A DNA stretch of 64,000 nucleotides from Pseudomonas brassicacearum subsp. brassicacearum (GTDB taxonomy: Bacteria > Pseudomonadota > Gammaproteobacteria > Pseudomonadales > Pseudomonadaceae): positions 186,001-250,000 of the forward strand of contig NZ_VZPJ01000007.1 in assembly GCF_008801605.1 (NCBI RefSeq), written 5' to 3'. The notes beneath the pieces are model-generated. The model did not search any database, was not told the origin of the DNA, and saw only the letters and a program-made list of their open reading frames with translations. The translations under genes and the position numbers were made by a program. Below are positions 9,520 to 17,277 of this stretch, piece by piece. Position 1 is the stretch's first letter. Every line of letters begins with the position of its first letter.

Positions 9520-11436
9520 TTAGTGTTGAGCCGCTTGTGCGACGCCCAGGCCGGTCTCGCGGCGCACGGAAAACTCCACCCAGCGCGACAGCGACAGCTG
9601 GCTGGGGAACAGCAGCGAAAACAGAATGACCAGGGCAAAGCCGAGCGGGATAGAGATCAACCCCGGGTTGCGCAGCTGCACCCATGGCTCACGCAGGCCG
9701 ATGAGGCTGGTGGCCGAGTCCGGGATCAGGCTGGCGGTTGCCTGTTGCTTGGTCACATCGCTGAGTAATTGCTCGCGCTCCGTGGCGGTGGCAACCAATG
9801 CGCCCTTGTCGATCAATTCGATTTTGGCTTGGGATTTAGCGGCTGCGGCCAGCGCCACCTGTTTTTGCTGCAGCGGGTAGCTCATATTCGGCGACACCAG
9901 CACCAGGCCGATGGACAGCACCGTGCCGCCCAGCAAGCCCGCGATCACGCCAGCGGTGCTGCAGCGGCGCCAGTACAGGGTCAGCAGCAGTGCCGGAAGG
10001 TTGGCCGACGCGGCGACCGAATAGCCCAGCCCGACCAGTTGCGCGACGTTCTGGCCCTTGGCCGAAATGCCCACGCAGATGGCGATGACGGCGATCGCCA
10101 ATGTCGCCAGGCGGGCTGCGGTGGCCTGCTCGCCCTCGGTGGCCTTGCCCTGGCGCACGGCGCCTACATACACGTCATGGGCGAGTGTGGAGGCTGCTGC
10201 CAGCGTCAGCCCGGCGACCACTGCGACTATGGTTGCGAAGGACACGGCCGCGACGAACGCGAGCATCAGGTTGCCGAGCAGGCTATCGGCGCCACCGCCC
10301 AGGAACTGGGCCAGCATCGGGGCGGCGAGGTTGCCGCCCTTGTCCATGGTGGTAATCGCGAAGGGCCCCAGGTGGAGCGCGGCGGAGAAACCGATGACGA
10401 TGATGAACAGATGGCACAGGCCGATCAGCAGCATGGCGGTCAGCGCCGAAGTACGGGCACTTTGTGCGTCGCGCACGGTAAAGAAGCGCATCAGGATATG
10501 GGGCATGGCCGCCGTGCCGAGCACCAGCGCCAGGCTCAGGGAGATCTGTTCCAGCGGATTCTTCAGGTACAGCCCAGGCTCCATGAAGCGTTGCCCGGCT
10601 TGTTCCGCCGAGAGTTGGGACACGCCGTTGAGCAAGGTGCCGAGCACGTGTTTCTGCACGGCCGAGCTGCCTACCAGGTCGCTGAAAAAGGCACTGATGT
10701 TGAAGCCATAAGGGGCCCAGCTCAGTACCACCAACAGGAAGCAGAAGGCAATCAGCAAGGTGGCTTTGAGGATCTGCACCGAGGTGGTGGCACGCATGCC
10801 GCCAAACAGCACGTAGACCAGCATCAGCACGCCCACCGACACCACCGATATTTCGAATGGGATACCGATAAGTGCAGCGATGATCACGGCGCCGCCAACG
10901 ATCTGCGGCACCATATAAAAGAGCGCGACCAATACACTGGAAATCGCTACTGCGAACTTCGAGGCGCGGAAGTTATTACGAAACGCCAACACATCGCCCA
11001 AGGTATATTTACCCAAGTTGCGGCAAGGCTCGGCGATCAGTAGTAGCACCGGTATGAAAGATACAAAGAAGCCGATGACGTAGGTTATACCGTCCAACCC
11101 ATAGATGGCGATAAGGCCGGAGACCCCTAGAAATGCGGCTGCTGACAGGTAATCACCGGCAATGGCGAGGCCGTTGATCCGGCCGGACAATGCACCGCCC
11201 GCGGTATAGAAATCCTTCACCGAACTGTTCTTGCGCGCGGCCCAGAAGGTAATCCCAAGGGTGATCAGGAACAGCGCGGCAAACACGCCGAAGGTCAGTG
11301 GCCGGTTGGCTTCGGAGACCAGCGTGGCGGCGTTGCCCTGGCTGGCCGTGAGCAAGGCGGCCAGCCCCATGCAGGCTTTGAATGCTGTCGAGCCGCGCAG
11401 GGTGGCCAAGCGGTTAGTGCGGTTGGTTTGGGTCAT
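9520..11436 (-). CDS. Sodium:solute symporter, ActP-like (VC_2705 group)
   Basis: A 638-residue inner-membrane protein of the SSS family, resembling the cation/acetate symporter ActP (about 550 residues). Core motifs include DFYTAGGALSGRINGLAIAGDYLSAAAFLG after a cleavable or first hydrophobic segment, and the family-typical AGLTLAAASTLAHDVY. It is longer than ActP because of a polar insert around residues 515-580 (QQKQVALAAAAKSQAKIEL...). It overlaps the DUF485 gene by 23 bases and precedes the nitrilase. Likely substrate: a short or aromatic carboxylate, by inference. Confidence 0.85.
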   Translation of the reverse strand: MTQTNRTNRLATLRGSTAFKACMGLAALLTASQGNAATLVSEANRPLTFGVFAALFLITLGITFWAARKNSSVKDFYTAGGALSGRINGLAIAGDYLSAAAFLGVSGLIAIYGLDGITYVIGFFVSFIPVLLLIAEPCRNLGKYTLGDVLAFRNNFRASKFAVAISSVLVALFYMVPQIVGGAVIIAALIGIPFEISVVSVGVLMLVYVLFGGMRATTSVQILKATLLIAFCFLLVVLSWAPYGFNISAFFSDLVGSSAVQKHVLGTLLNGVSQLSAEQAGQRFMEPGLYLKNPLEQISLSLALVLGTAAMPHILMRFFTVRDAQSARTSALTAMLLIGLCHLFIIVIGFSAALHLGPFAITTMDKGGNLAAPMLAQFLGGGADSLLGNLMLAFVAAVSFATIVAVVAGLTLAAASTLAHDVYVGAVRQGKATEGEQATAARLATLAIAVIAICVGISAKGQNVAQLVGLGYSVAASANLPALLLTLYWRRCSTAGVIAGLLGGTVLSIGLVLVSPNMSYPLQQKQVALAAAAKSQAKIELIDKGALVATATEREQLLSDVTKQQATASLIPDSATSLIGLREPWVQLRNPGLISIPLGFALVILFSLLFPSQLSLSRWVEFSVRRETGLGVAQAAQH

Positions 11437-11749
11437 GATTGACGCTCACGGAAGCTTCGGAAACCAGGGCGACGGACATCGCGTCGATGTTCTTCAAGCG
11501 GCAGGCATAAAAAATGGCAATCGCAGCACCGAAGAAATATTGCCCGACCAGATACACCAGGCCAACATTGATGGCGCCATAAATCTTATAAGAAAGAAAT
11601 TCGGGGAAGTATGCAGAGAACAATGGAATGGCGAAGTACACCACCATGCTGATCAGCATCAGCGTGGAGACCAGCCGGCGCCGTCGTTTAACCAGTATTG
11701 CAAAGTTTGGGTGCTCGAAAATGGCACTCCAGATGGAGTCTTGTTTCAT
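11414..11749 (-). CDS. DUF485 inner-membrane protein (YjcH-like)
   Basis: A 111-residue protein with two hydrophobic segments (about 36-58 and 70-92) and the DUF485 feature FAILVKRRRRLVSTLML. Family members are encoded next to ActP-type symporters (yjcH-actP in E. coli) and are thought to be small partners of them. Its 3' end overlaps the symporter start, which implies translational coupling. It is the first gene of the DUF485-symporter-nitrilase unit. Confidence 0.88.
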   Translation of the reverse strand: MKQDSIWSAIFEHPNFAILVKRRRRLVSTLMLISMVVYFAIPLFSAYFPEFLSYKIYGAINVGLVYLVGQYFFGAAIAIFYACRLKNIDAMSVALVSEASVSVNHDPNQPH

Positions 11750-11927
11750 TGAGTGCGCCTCGGTCGGGTAGGTGGCGAACTCAGTTTAAAGTACGGGCCC
11801 AGACTGCCAAGCCGTAATGCAACAACGCCTATTGCAAAGCTGCATCGCCGAAACGGTGCTTGAAATGAAGAAGTGCTGCGATATGGTGCAAAAGTGCGCA
11901 ATTATCAACTTTGAATGTCGCGTGGTA

Positions 11928-12827
11928 TTAGTTGATGGTGAATAACTCGTCGTTACGAAACAGCCGCGACAGGTGCTCCAGCATGGTTTTGATTCGCGGC
12001 ACATAACGCAGGTCCTGATGGACGCTCAGCCATAGATCGCGGGTGACCTTGGGCCCATTCAGCGGGATTTTCCGCAGACCAAAGCGTTCGGCATGGGCAA
12101 AGGAGGGCAGCATTACCAGCCCTGCGCCGGCGCTGGCGGCAAACATCTGCGCGAGCATGCTGTTGGAATGGAATACCAGTTTAGGCGTTGAAATCAGTTC
12201 ATCGAGCCATTTGACCGCCTCGATCTGCACCAACTCTTCGATGTAGCCGACGAACAAGTGGTTCTCCAATGTCTGCAGCGAAGGGGTGCCGTGAGATAGC
12301 AAGTAGTCGTCGCTACCGTACAGGTTCAATTCGAACTGCCCGACTCGTTCGGTGTGAAAGCCCTGGCCCGAGGGTTCGAAGAAGCCCAGGAAGATATCTG
12401 CCTCGCGCCGGGTCACCTGCAATTGGTGGGTCGAAGTGACCAACTCCAGGGTGACGTTGGGGTGCAGCAATTGCAGCTTTGGCACCTGCTGGGTCAGGTA
12501 GAGCGAGGCCAGGCCTTCCATGGTACCGACCCGGACCCTGCCGGAAACCGTGTTGGTGCCCGAGGACAACTGCTCAAGCAGCCCGGAAAAACCGTTGCCC
12601 ATCACTTCCACCTGCGCCAGCAAGCGAGCGCCTTGGTCATTCAACTGCAAGCCGGAACTGCTGCGCTCGAATACGCTAAAGCCAAGGGCGTATTCCAGCT
12701 GGTTGATCCGGCGGCTTACCGTCGACTGGTCGATCTTCAGCTGTTTTCCCGCTCGGGAGAGGTTCTGGCACCTGGCGACGTGCATGAAGATCCGCAGATC
12801 ATCCCAACTCAGATTGTCCGGCTTCAT
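11928..12827 (-). CDS. LysR-family regulator of the nitrilase/symporter cluster
   Basis: A 299-residue LysR protein. The HTH is QNLSRAGKQLKIDQSTVSRRINQLEY at about 20-45 and the effector domain begins VRVGTMEGLASLYL. It has the same direction as the DUF485-symporter-nitrilase unit and lies 178 bp upstream of it, so it is a likely but unproven regulator. The segment 11750-11927 must carry the promoter of the unit; I found no convincing sigma-54 site in it. Confidence 0.88.
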   Translation of the reverse strand: MKPDNLSWDDLRIFMHVARCQNLSRAGKQLKIDQSTVSRRINQLEYALGFSVFERSSSGLQLNDQGARLLAQVEVMGNGFSGLLEQLSSGTNTVSGRVRVGTMEGLASLYLTQQVPKLQLLHPNVTLELVTSTHQLQVTRREADIFLGFFEPSGQGFHTERVGQFELNLYGSDDYLLSHGTPSLQTLENHLFVGYIEELVQIEAVKWLDELISTPKLVFHSNSMLAQMFAASAGAGLVMLPSFAHAERFGLRKIPLNGPKVTRDLWLSVHQDLRYVPRIKTMLEHLSRLFRNDELFTIN

Positions 12828-12971
12828 GGCGTGCTCGTTGGCTGATGGAAGGGCTCATTCTAAGCGGTAACGTAGCCAGCCTTAGCCATCCGCACACGTA
12901 CGGCGCTGCCGATTTGAAAGATTACTCTGCAGTTTTCGGAAATGAATATGGCACAAATGAGTGCAGGCGAC

Positions 12972-13202
12972 CTAGGGCTTGTATGAAAAGTCAGCCCGCA
13001 AACATCTCTCGATGCAGGCCAGTGTGACCATGGCTTTAAAGCTGCTGGCAAGTTTGTCGTAACGCGTACAGAGCCGACGTTTTTCCTTGAGCCAGCTGAA
13101 CAACCGCTCAATAACGTTGCTTTTTTGTACTGAGACCCGTCACACAAACGCGGCAGGCCTGGTCGAGGCTTTTAGTCAAAGCGACTTTCAGACAAACCCT
13201 AG
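12972..13202. mobile_element. Internally deleted IS5-type element (MITE-like) with CTAG target duplication
   Basis: A 223-bp element (12976-13198) is flanked by CTAG on both sides (12972-12975 and 13199-13202). Its ends are inverted: GGCTTGTATGAAAAGTC on the left and the complement of GGTTTGTCTGAAAGTC on the right. The left 130 bases equal the transposase C-terminal fragment at 7900-8040 (same TRYDKL...SFKAM coding, minus strand). They then join abruptly to a right end with no transposase in between. It is therefore a non-autonomous deletion derivative that kept both ends. Confidence 0.8.
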
Positions 13203-13294
13203 TCCGTCCTGAGAAGCTATGCTGCCCGTCCTTTGGGTGAGCCGGCGAAACAGAGTGACCCGTCTTCTCACCTGCTACACCGGAGCACGCTCGC

Positions 13295-14056
13295 CTAGGT
13301 CAGATTCAACCCGCCGTCTGAGAGGAGTATCTCGCCGGTCAAGTAGTCCGACTCGACCAGCATGACAACAGCTTTTGCGATGTCGTCTGGGCTAGCGGCC
13401 CTGCGCATGGGTGCGCGAGTTCGCCACAACTCTTGGGCATCTGTCCATTCTGCGGTCAGAGGCGTGTCGACCAAGCCAGGCGCCACAGCGTTTACGCGAA
13501 TTTCTGGCCCCAGCGATACCGCGAGCAAGCGGGTCATGTGATTAAGCGCAGCTTTGCTTACCGCATAGGGAATCGATGCGCCCTTAGGACGGATGCCGGC
13601 ATGGGAACTGATGTTTACGACGCAACCGGCTCGACGGTAACGGGCGGCATCGCGCAATGCCGACTCGGCCAATGCGACCAGGTGGAACGGCGCCACGACA
13701 TTAACCTCGTTAAGTTCGTGCCACACCGTCGAGTTGGCCGCGGCAAGGTCGCTGTGCGGAATGACTCTGCTAATACCGGCATTATTGACCAGTACGTCGA
13801 GCTGCCCCCACGCAGCGATCGCCTCGTTAATAAGCCTGACCCTGTCAGCTTCGAAAGCAAGATCGGCTTGCACGTAAATAGCCTGCTTCATTTCGGCAAC
13901 CATAGCGCGTCCCGTATCAGCAGAATTTCGCGAATGGAGCACCACCGCATAGCCTGCCCGGCTTAGTACACGCGCAATGGCTGCGCCGATACCGGAAGTG
14001 GATCCTGTAACCAACGCGACGCGTAATACGTTATCGATCGTCGGATCGGGTTTCAT
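13295..14056 (-). CDS. SDR-family NAD(P)-dependent oxidoreductase
   Basis: A 253-residue classical short-chain dehydrogenase. The cofactor loop TGSTSGIG lies at about 17-24. NNAGIS at about 90 and the catalytic Ser/Tyr/Lys (NISSHAG, then PYAVSKAALN) are all present. The C-terminal SDYLTGEILLSDGG is typical of 3-oxoacyl-ACP reductase (FabG)-like members. It stands alone; the substrate is unknown. FabG-type names are possible, but this is not the housekeeping fabG context. Confidence 0.85.
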   Translation of the reverse strand: MKPDPTIDNVLRVALVTGSTSGIGAAIARVLSRAGYAVVLHSRNSADTGRAMVAEMKQAIYVQADLAFEADRVRLINEAIAAWGQLDVLVNNAGISRVIPHSDLAAANSTVWHELNEVNVVAPFHLVALAESALRDAARYRRAGCVVNISSHAGIRPKGASIPYAVSKAALNHMTRLLAVSLGPEIRVNAVAPGLVDTPLTAEWTDAQELWRTRAPMRRAASPDDIAKAVVMLVESDYLTGEILLSDGGLNLT

Positions 14057-14209
14057 ATGGATATCTCGAATGGGTTGCTAGAAAGCCATCACCGTAGCAC
14101 CAAGCAGGCAACGTCGGCGTCAGGCGGTCACGATAGGCAGTTATCCATTTTCAAATCAGGTTGGCGCTTATTCTGTGGCGCAAAGCTCGCTTGTTATTGA
14201 GCCGTCCGG

Positions 14210-14256
14210 AAAAGGGAACGGATTTATTTGCTTGAAAACAGTTCCGTCCCCTTATT
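14210..14256. repeat. Palindromic repeat, diverged copy 1 of 3
   Basis: An imperfect palindrome with arms AAAAGGGAACGGATTTATTT and its approximate complement ending GTTCCGTCCCCTTATT. Close copies lie at 30037-30084 and 30739-30786. Here it lies directly before the stop of the TetR gene and could act as a terminator hairpin. Confidence 0.7.
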
Positions 14257-14262
14257 GATACC

Positions 14263-14850
14263 TCAGCCCGGAAGAGCCTGGGCGAGCGCCACGCCGGCAA
14301 GCTGTGCGGTGGCCAGCAGACGGTCCAAGCTTTGTCCGTGACGCGCGCTGGCCGAAAGGCCAGCCATCGTGGTGCTGACGAAATCCGCTAGCCGGTCGGC
14401 CTCAAGTGGGTAACGCTCGGCAATGGCGTTTCTAATCACCTCTTGCGCAGCGACATGGAAGGCGCAAGCGGCCTCACGCGCCTCCACGTCGTTGCTTCGA
14501 GTGCCCTCCAGAACCATACAGCCAGTGGCTGAAGGATCGGCAGCGTAGGCGCGCGCGGCCTGCTCCAACACCTGCGCAAGCGAGACAGCGAGCGGCCGGT
14601 TTGCCCCGAGTATCTGTAATAACGGGACGGCCCCAGTCTGGGCATACCGATCAAGGACCCTCTTGTACAACTGGGCCTTGCTGCCAAATGCCGCATAAAA
14701 GCTGGGCGGATTGATACCGAATGCTGTCGTGAGATCTGCAACGCTTACGTCGTCGTAGCCTTTGGCATGGAACAAGCGCTGGGCGGTGGCTACTGCCTGA
14801 TCCGGATCGAACCGCCGAGGACGCCCACGCACTGACTTATTTGTAGTCAC
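14263..14850 (-). CDS. TetR-family transcriptional regulator
   Basis: A 195-residue TetR protein. The HTH is near residues 25-55 (VADLTTAFGINPPSFYAAFGSKAQLYKRVLDRY), preceded by RGRPRRFDPDQAV. I chose the GTG at 14850 because AAAGGA precedes it at normal spacing; an upstream ATG at 14895 would place the start inside the control region of the divergent gene. It is divergent from the SDR at 14924 and probably represses it through the palindrome at 14888-14903. Confidence 0.88.
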   Translation of the reverse strand: MTTNKSVRGRPRRFDPDQAVATAQRLFHAKGYDDVSVADLTTAFGINPPSFYAAFGSKAQLYKRVLDRYAQTGAVPLLQILGANRPLAVSLAQVLEQAARAYAADPSATGCMVLEGTRSNDVEAREAACAFHVAAQEVIRNAIAERYPLEADRLADFVSTTMAGLSASARHGQSLDRLLATAQLAGVALAQALPG

Positions 14851-14864
14851 TATTACAAAATCCT

Positions 14865-14903
14865 TTGACAGGGAGGTTCTGGATAATTGTATCATGCGCT
14901 ACA
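14865..14903 (+). promoter_or_regulatory. Promoter and likely TetR operator for the SDR gene
   Basis: TTGACA at 14865-14870 is followed at about 16 bases by TTGTAT, a possible -10. The dyad TGTATCATGCGCTACA (14888-14903, TGTA-N8-TACA) overlaps the -10 and the expected transcription start. That is where a TetR-type repressor would block transcription. It lies between the divergent TetR and SDR genes. Confidence 0.5.
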
Positions 14904-14923
14904 TTAATCAGGAGGGTACGTTC

Positions 14924-15637
14924 ATGTCGGATTTCAAGAATAAGTCGGTGTTGGTACTTGGCGGCAGCCGTGGAATTGGCGCGGCGATTGTCAGGCGCTT
15001 TGCTGCCGATGGTGCCAAGGTTGCTTTTACTTACTCGGGTTCGCCGGAAGCGGCACATTCTCTGGCTACCGAAACCGGCGCCAGTGCCTACTCAACGGAC
15101 AGCGCCGACCGTGATGCAGTCATTACTCGTGTCCGCGACAGCGGTCCGCTGGACATACTGATCGTCAATTCTGGCATCGCCATCTTCGGCGACGCGCTAG
15201 AGCAGGACCCGGACGCGATTGATCGTCTGTTCCGCATCAATGTGCAAGCGCCCTACCATGCCTCGGTGGAAGCGGCGCGACAGATGCCCGCAGGCGGTCG
15301 GATTATCGTGATCGGTTCGGTGAACGGCGACCGCATGCCCATTCCCGGCATGGCGTCCTACGCCTTGAGTAAGTCCGCACTGCAAGGTATGGCGCGAGGG
15401 CTGTCCCGTGATTTCGGCCCGCGTGGAATTACGATCAATATCGTCCAGCCGGGGCCGATTGATACCGAAGCCAATCCAGCGAACGGTCCGATGAAAGACC
15501 TTATGCATAGCTTCATGGCGATCAAACGCCATGGCCGTTCTGAAGAGGTCGCGGGAATGGTGGCCTGGTTGGCCGGTCCGGAAGCGGGTTTTGTGACCGG
15601 AGCAATGCATACAATTGACGGTGCCTTCGGCGCTTGA
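14924..15637 (+). CDS. SDR-family oxidoreductase under TetR control
   Basis: A 237-residue short-chain dehydrogenase. LGGSRGIG is the cofactor loop at about 12-19, IVNSGIA replaces the usual NNAG, and Ser/Tyr/Lys are present at VIGSVNGD and SYALSKSALQ. The ATG at 14924 has AGGAGGG just upstream; an ATG at 14894 falls in the operator. The divergent TetR gene suggests induction by an aldehyde or quinone-like compound, as for other TetR/SDR pairs; the substrate itself is unknown. Confidence 0.87.
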   Translation: MSDFKNKSVLVLGGSRGIGAAIVRRFAADGAKVAFTYSGSPEAAHSLATETGASAYSTDSADRDAVITRVRDSGPLDILIVNSGIAIFGDALEQDPDAIDRLFRINVQAPYHASVEAARQMPAGGRIIVIGSVNGDRMPIPGMASYALSKSALQGMARGLSRDFGPRGITINIVQPGPIDTEANPANGPMKDLMHSFMAIKRHGRSEEVAGMVAWLAGPEAGFVTGAMHTIDGAFGA

Positions 15638-15754
15638 CACATAGCCGGGCAGGTTTTTCCACTGCCCGGCCCACGTCGGACTCGTGCACCACGTTAGCGT
15701 CAGGCGTTCATAACCTGCGGATAGTTTTGATAGCAGACATCAGGTGAGTTCTTC

Positions 15755-16414
15755 ATGACTACCATCGGCATCATTGGGGCAGGCGAGGTCGGCAGCCAGA
15801 TTGCCCGAGCAGCCATTGCGTGCGGCTATAACATCGTCATCGCCAATTCTCGCGGTCCGGACACCCTAGTAGATCTGATCAACGAATTGGGCCCGTTAGC
15901 GCGCGCGGAAACTGCGGCAGGTGCCGCGATGGCTGGCGAGGTCATCGTTGTCGCCGTCCCGCTGAAAAGGATCAACGACATACCGGTTGAGGAGCTTGCA
16001 GGTAAGATCGTGCTGGATACCAACAATTATATGGCTTGGCGTGACGGCGCTTTCGACCTCGTGGACACCGGCCAGAAAACCATTCACGAACTTCGCCAGG
16101 AGCATCTTCCCAAAGCCAAAGTAGTCAAGGCCTTTACGCATATTCAGGCCCCACGAATCACTACTTGGGGCAAGCCGGCCGGGTCACCAGATCGGCTAGC
16201 TCTAGCGGCCTCCAGCGACTTCCCAGAGGCAATCGAATTTGTGACCCGGCTCTATAATGAGTTTGGATTCGACACTGTCGATAATAGCCCGCTTAACGAA
16301 TCTTGGCGCAGCGCTCCAGGTCAACCGGCCTGGAAGCAGGAGCGGCAGAGCAGGGCAGAGTTGAAAGCCAATCTACTATGCGCCCAACGTCCGAGCCTGC
16401 CAGCGAGGGGTTAA
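15755..16414 (+). CDS. NADPH-dependent F420-reductase-like NAD(P)-binding protein
   Basis: A 219-residue Rossmann-fold protein. GIIGAGEVGSQIARA at residues 5-19 is the dinucleotide loop, with IANSRGP after beta-2 suggesting NADP preference. VIVVAVPLKR and KIVLDTNNYMAWRDG are family motifs of the NpdG/COG2085 group. Pseudomonads lack F420, so the true role is probably a general NADP-dependent reductase. Its C-terminal 25 residues (from about ERQSRAELKANLL) differ from the usual ending and may reflect a late frameshift. Confidence 0.75.
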   Translation: MTTIGIIGAGEVGSQIARAAIACGYNIVIANSRGPDTLVDLINELGPLARAETAAGAAMAGEVIVVAVPLKRINDIPVEELAGKIVLDTNNYMAWRDGAFDLVDTGQKTIHELRQEHLPKAKVVKAFTHIQAPRITTWGKPAGSPDRLALAASSDFPEAIEFVTRLYNEFGFDTVDNSPLNESWRSAPGQPAWKQERQSRAELKANLLCAQRPSLPARG

Positions 16415-16763
16415 TTTACGGGTGCGGTCTTGGGTGCGTTCGAAGCGGTGGCTAATTAGCAGCGATGTTCCAGATGGGCTGGTTTCGAGAGCGCTTGAAG
16501 AGGCTTGAAAAGCGCTTTTGCGCCGGGGGCAGGGGGCCAGTCGTCATCGTTTTATTGTCCGGTCCATTTATTTCTGCGCGCCGGTTGTTTCCAACGTCGA
16601 AGCGATAAGGTCGCGCGTAAGAAAATTCGGGAATCCCTCAGGGTCAAATGGCTTTTCGGCCGATTCTGTTGGATAAGTGGGGCTGCCCAACTGCCTGGAC
16701 TTGTTGTATCCACTGAATGGGATACCTTGTTGACCCAGTTACTCACTGCTCAGGGAGAGCGCC
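16415..16763. repeat. Gap holding a copied 3' end of a LysR gene (16525-16618)
   Basis: No intact gene is present. Bases 16525-16618 repeat 24288-24376 almost exactly, including GCGCGCCGGTTGTTTCCAAC and CGAAGCGATAAGGTCGCGC. In the other place this is the last codons and downstream flank of the LysR gene at 24326. The copy has the same orientation and is cut off after GGTCGCGC. The rest of the gap shows nothing recognisable. Confidence 0.75.
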
Positions 16764-17189
16764 ATGCCTGTAGAAATCCAGCTTTCGGAAAATGCGACTG
16801 AAGCAGAGCGAATAGGAATTTTGACCCCATTGCTTGCCCATAACTTGGCCAACGGTGGAGACGACGCCTATGAGGTTTTTGCTCTATTGCTACGAGACGC
16901 TGACAGCAATGAAGTGATTGGCGGGCTGTACGGCAAGGTCTCTTATCGATGGCTGCTCATCGATCTTATCAGCGTTCCCGAGTCGGTGCGTGGTCAGGGT
17001 ATCGGAGAACGGCTAATGCGTATGGCTGAAGAAGTTGCGCAGAAAAAACATTGCATTGGTATCTGGCTGGAGACCTTCAGCTTTCAGGCTCCCGGGTTTT
17101 ATCGAAAACTGGGTTACTCCGAATTCGGGCGCCTGGCAGACTATCCACCGGGGCATACCCGGCTCTATTACCAGAAGTCGTTGTGCTGA
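16764..17189 (+). CDS. GNAT-family N-acetyltransferase
   Basis: A 141-residue acetyltransferase. Motif A, which binds acetyl-CoA, is LISVPESVRGQGIGERLMRMAEE at about 73-95 with the Q/RxxGxG/A signature RGQGIG. Motif B is GFYRKLGYSEFG near 115-126. The ribosome site CAGGGAGAG precedes the ATG. The substrate is not evident. It is a single-gene unit beside the duplicated LysR fragment. Confidence 0.85.
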   Translation: MPVEIQLSENATEAERIGILTPLLAHNLANGGDDAYEVFALLLRDADSNEVIGGLYGKVSYRWLLIDLISVPESVRGQGIGERLMRMAEEVAQKKHCIGIWLETFSFQAPGFYRKLGYSEFGRLADYPPGHTRLYYQKSLC

Positions 17190-17277
17190 CCGCGTTTTGG
17201 ATCTTGGGCCGACTGTGCTTCGTAGCGGGCAGCAATCGGCCAGTTTCTGCCAGCGAGCATGGGTTGTATCAGTATTC

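Noticed and set aside
9769..11043. Plus-strand 424-codon frame opposite the symporter
   Set aside because: Very rich in Gln, His, Arg and Gly with no motif; a shadow of the symporter gene.
11750..11927. Possible sigma-54 promoter for the nitrilase unit
   Set aside because: TGCAA-containing stretches occur, but the GG and GC elements are not at the right spacing in either orientation.
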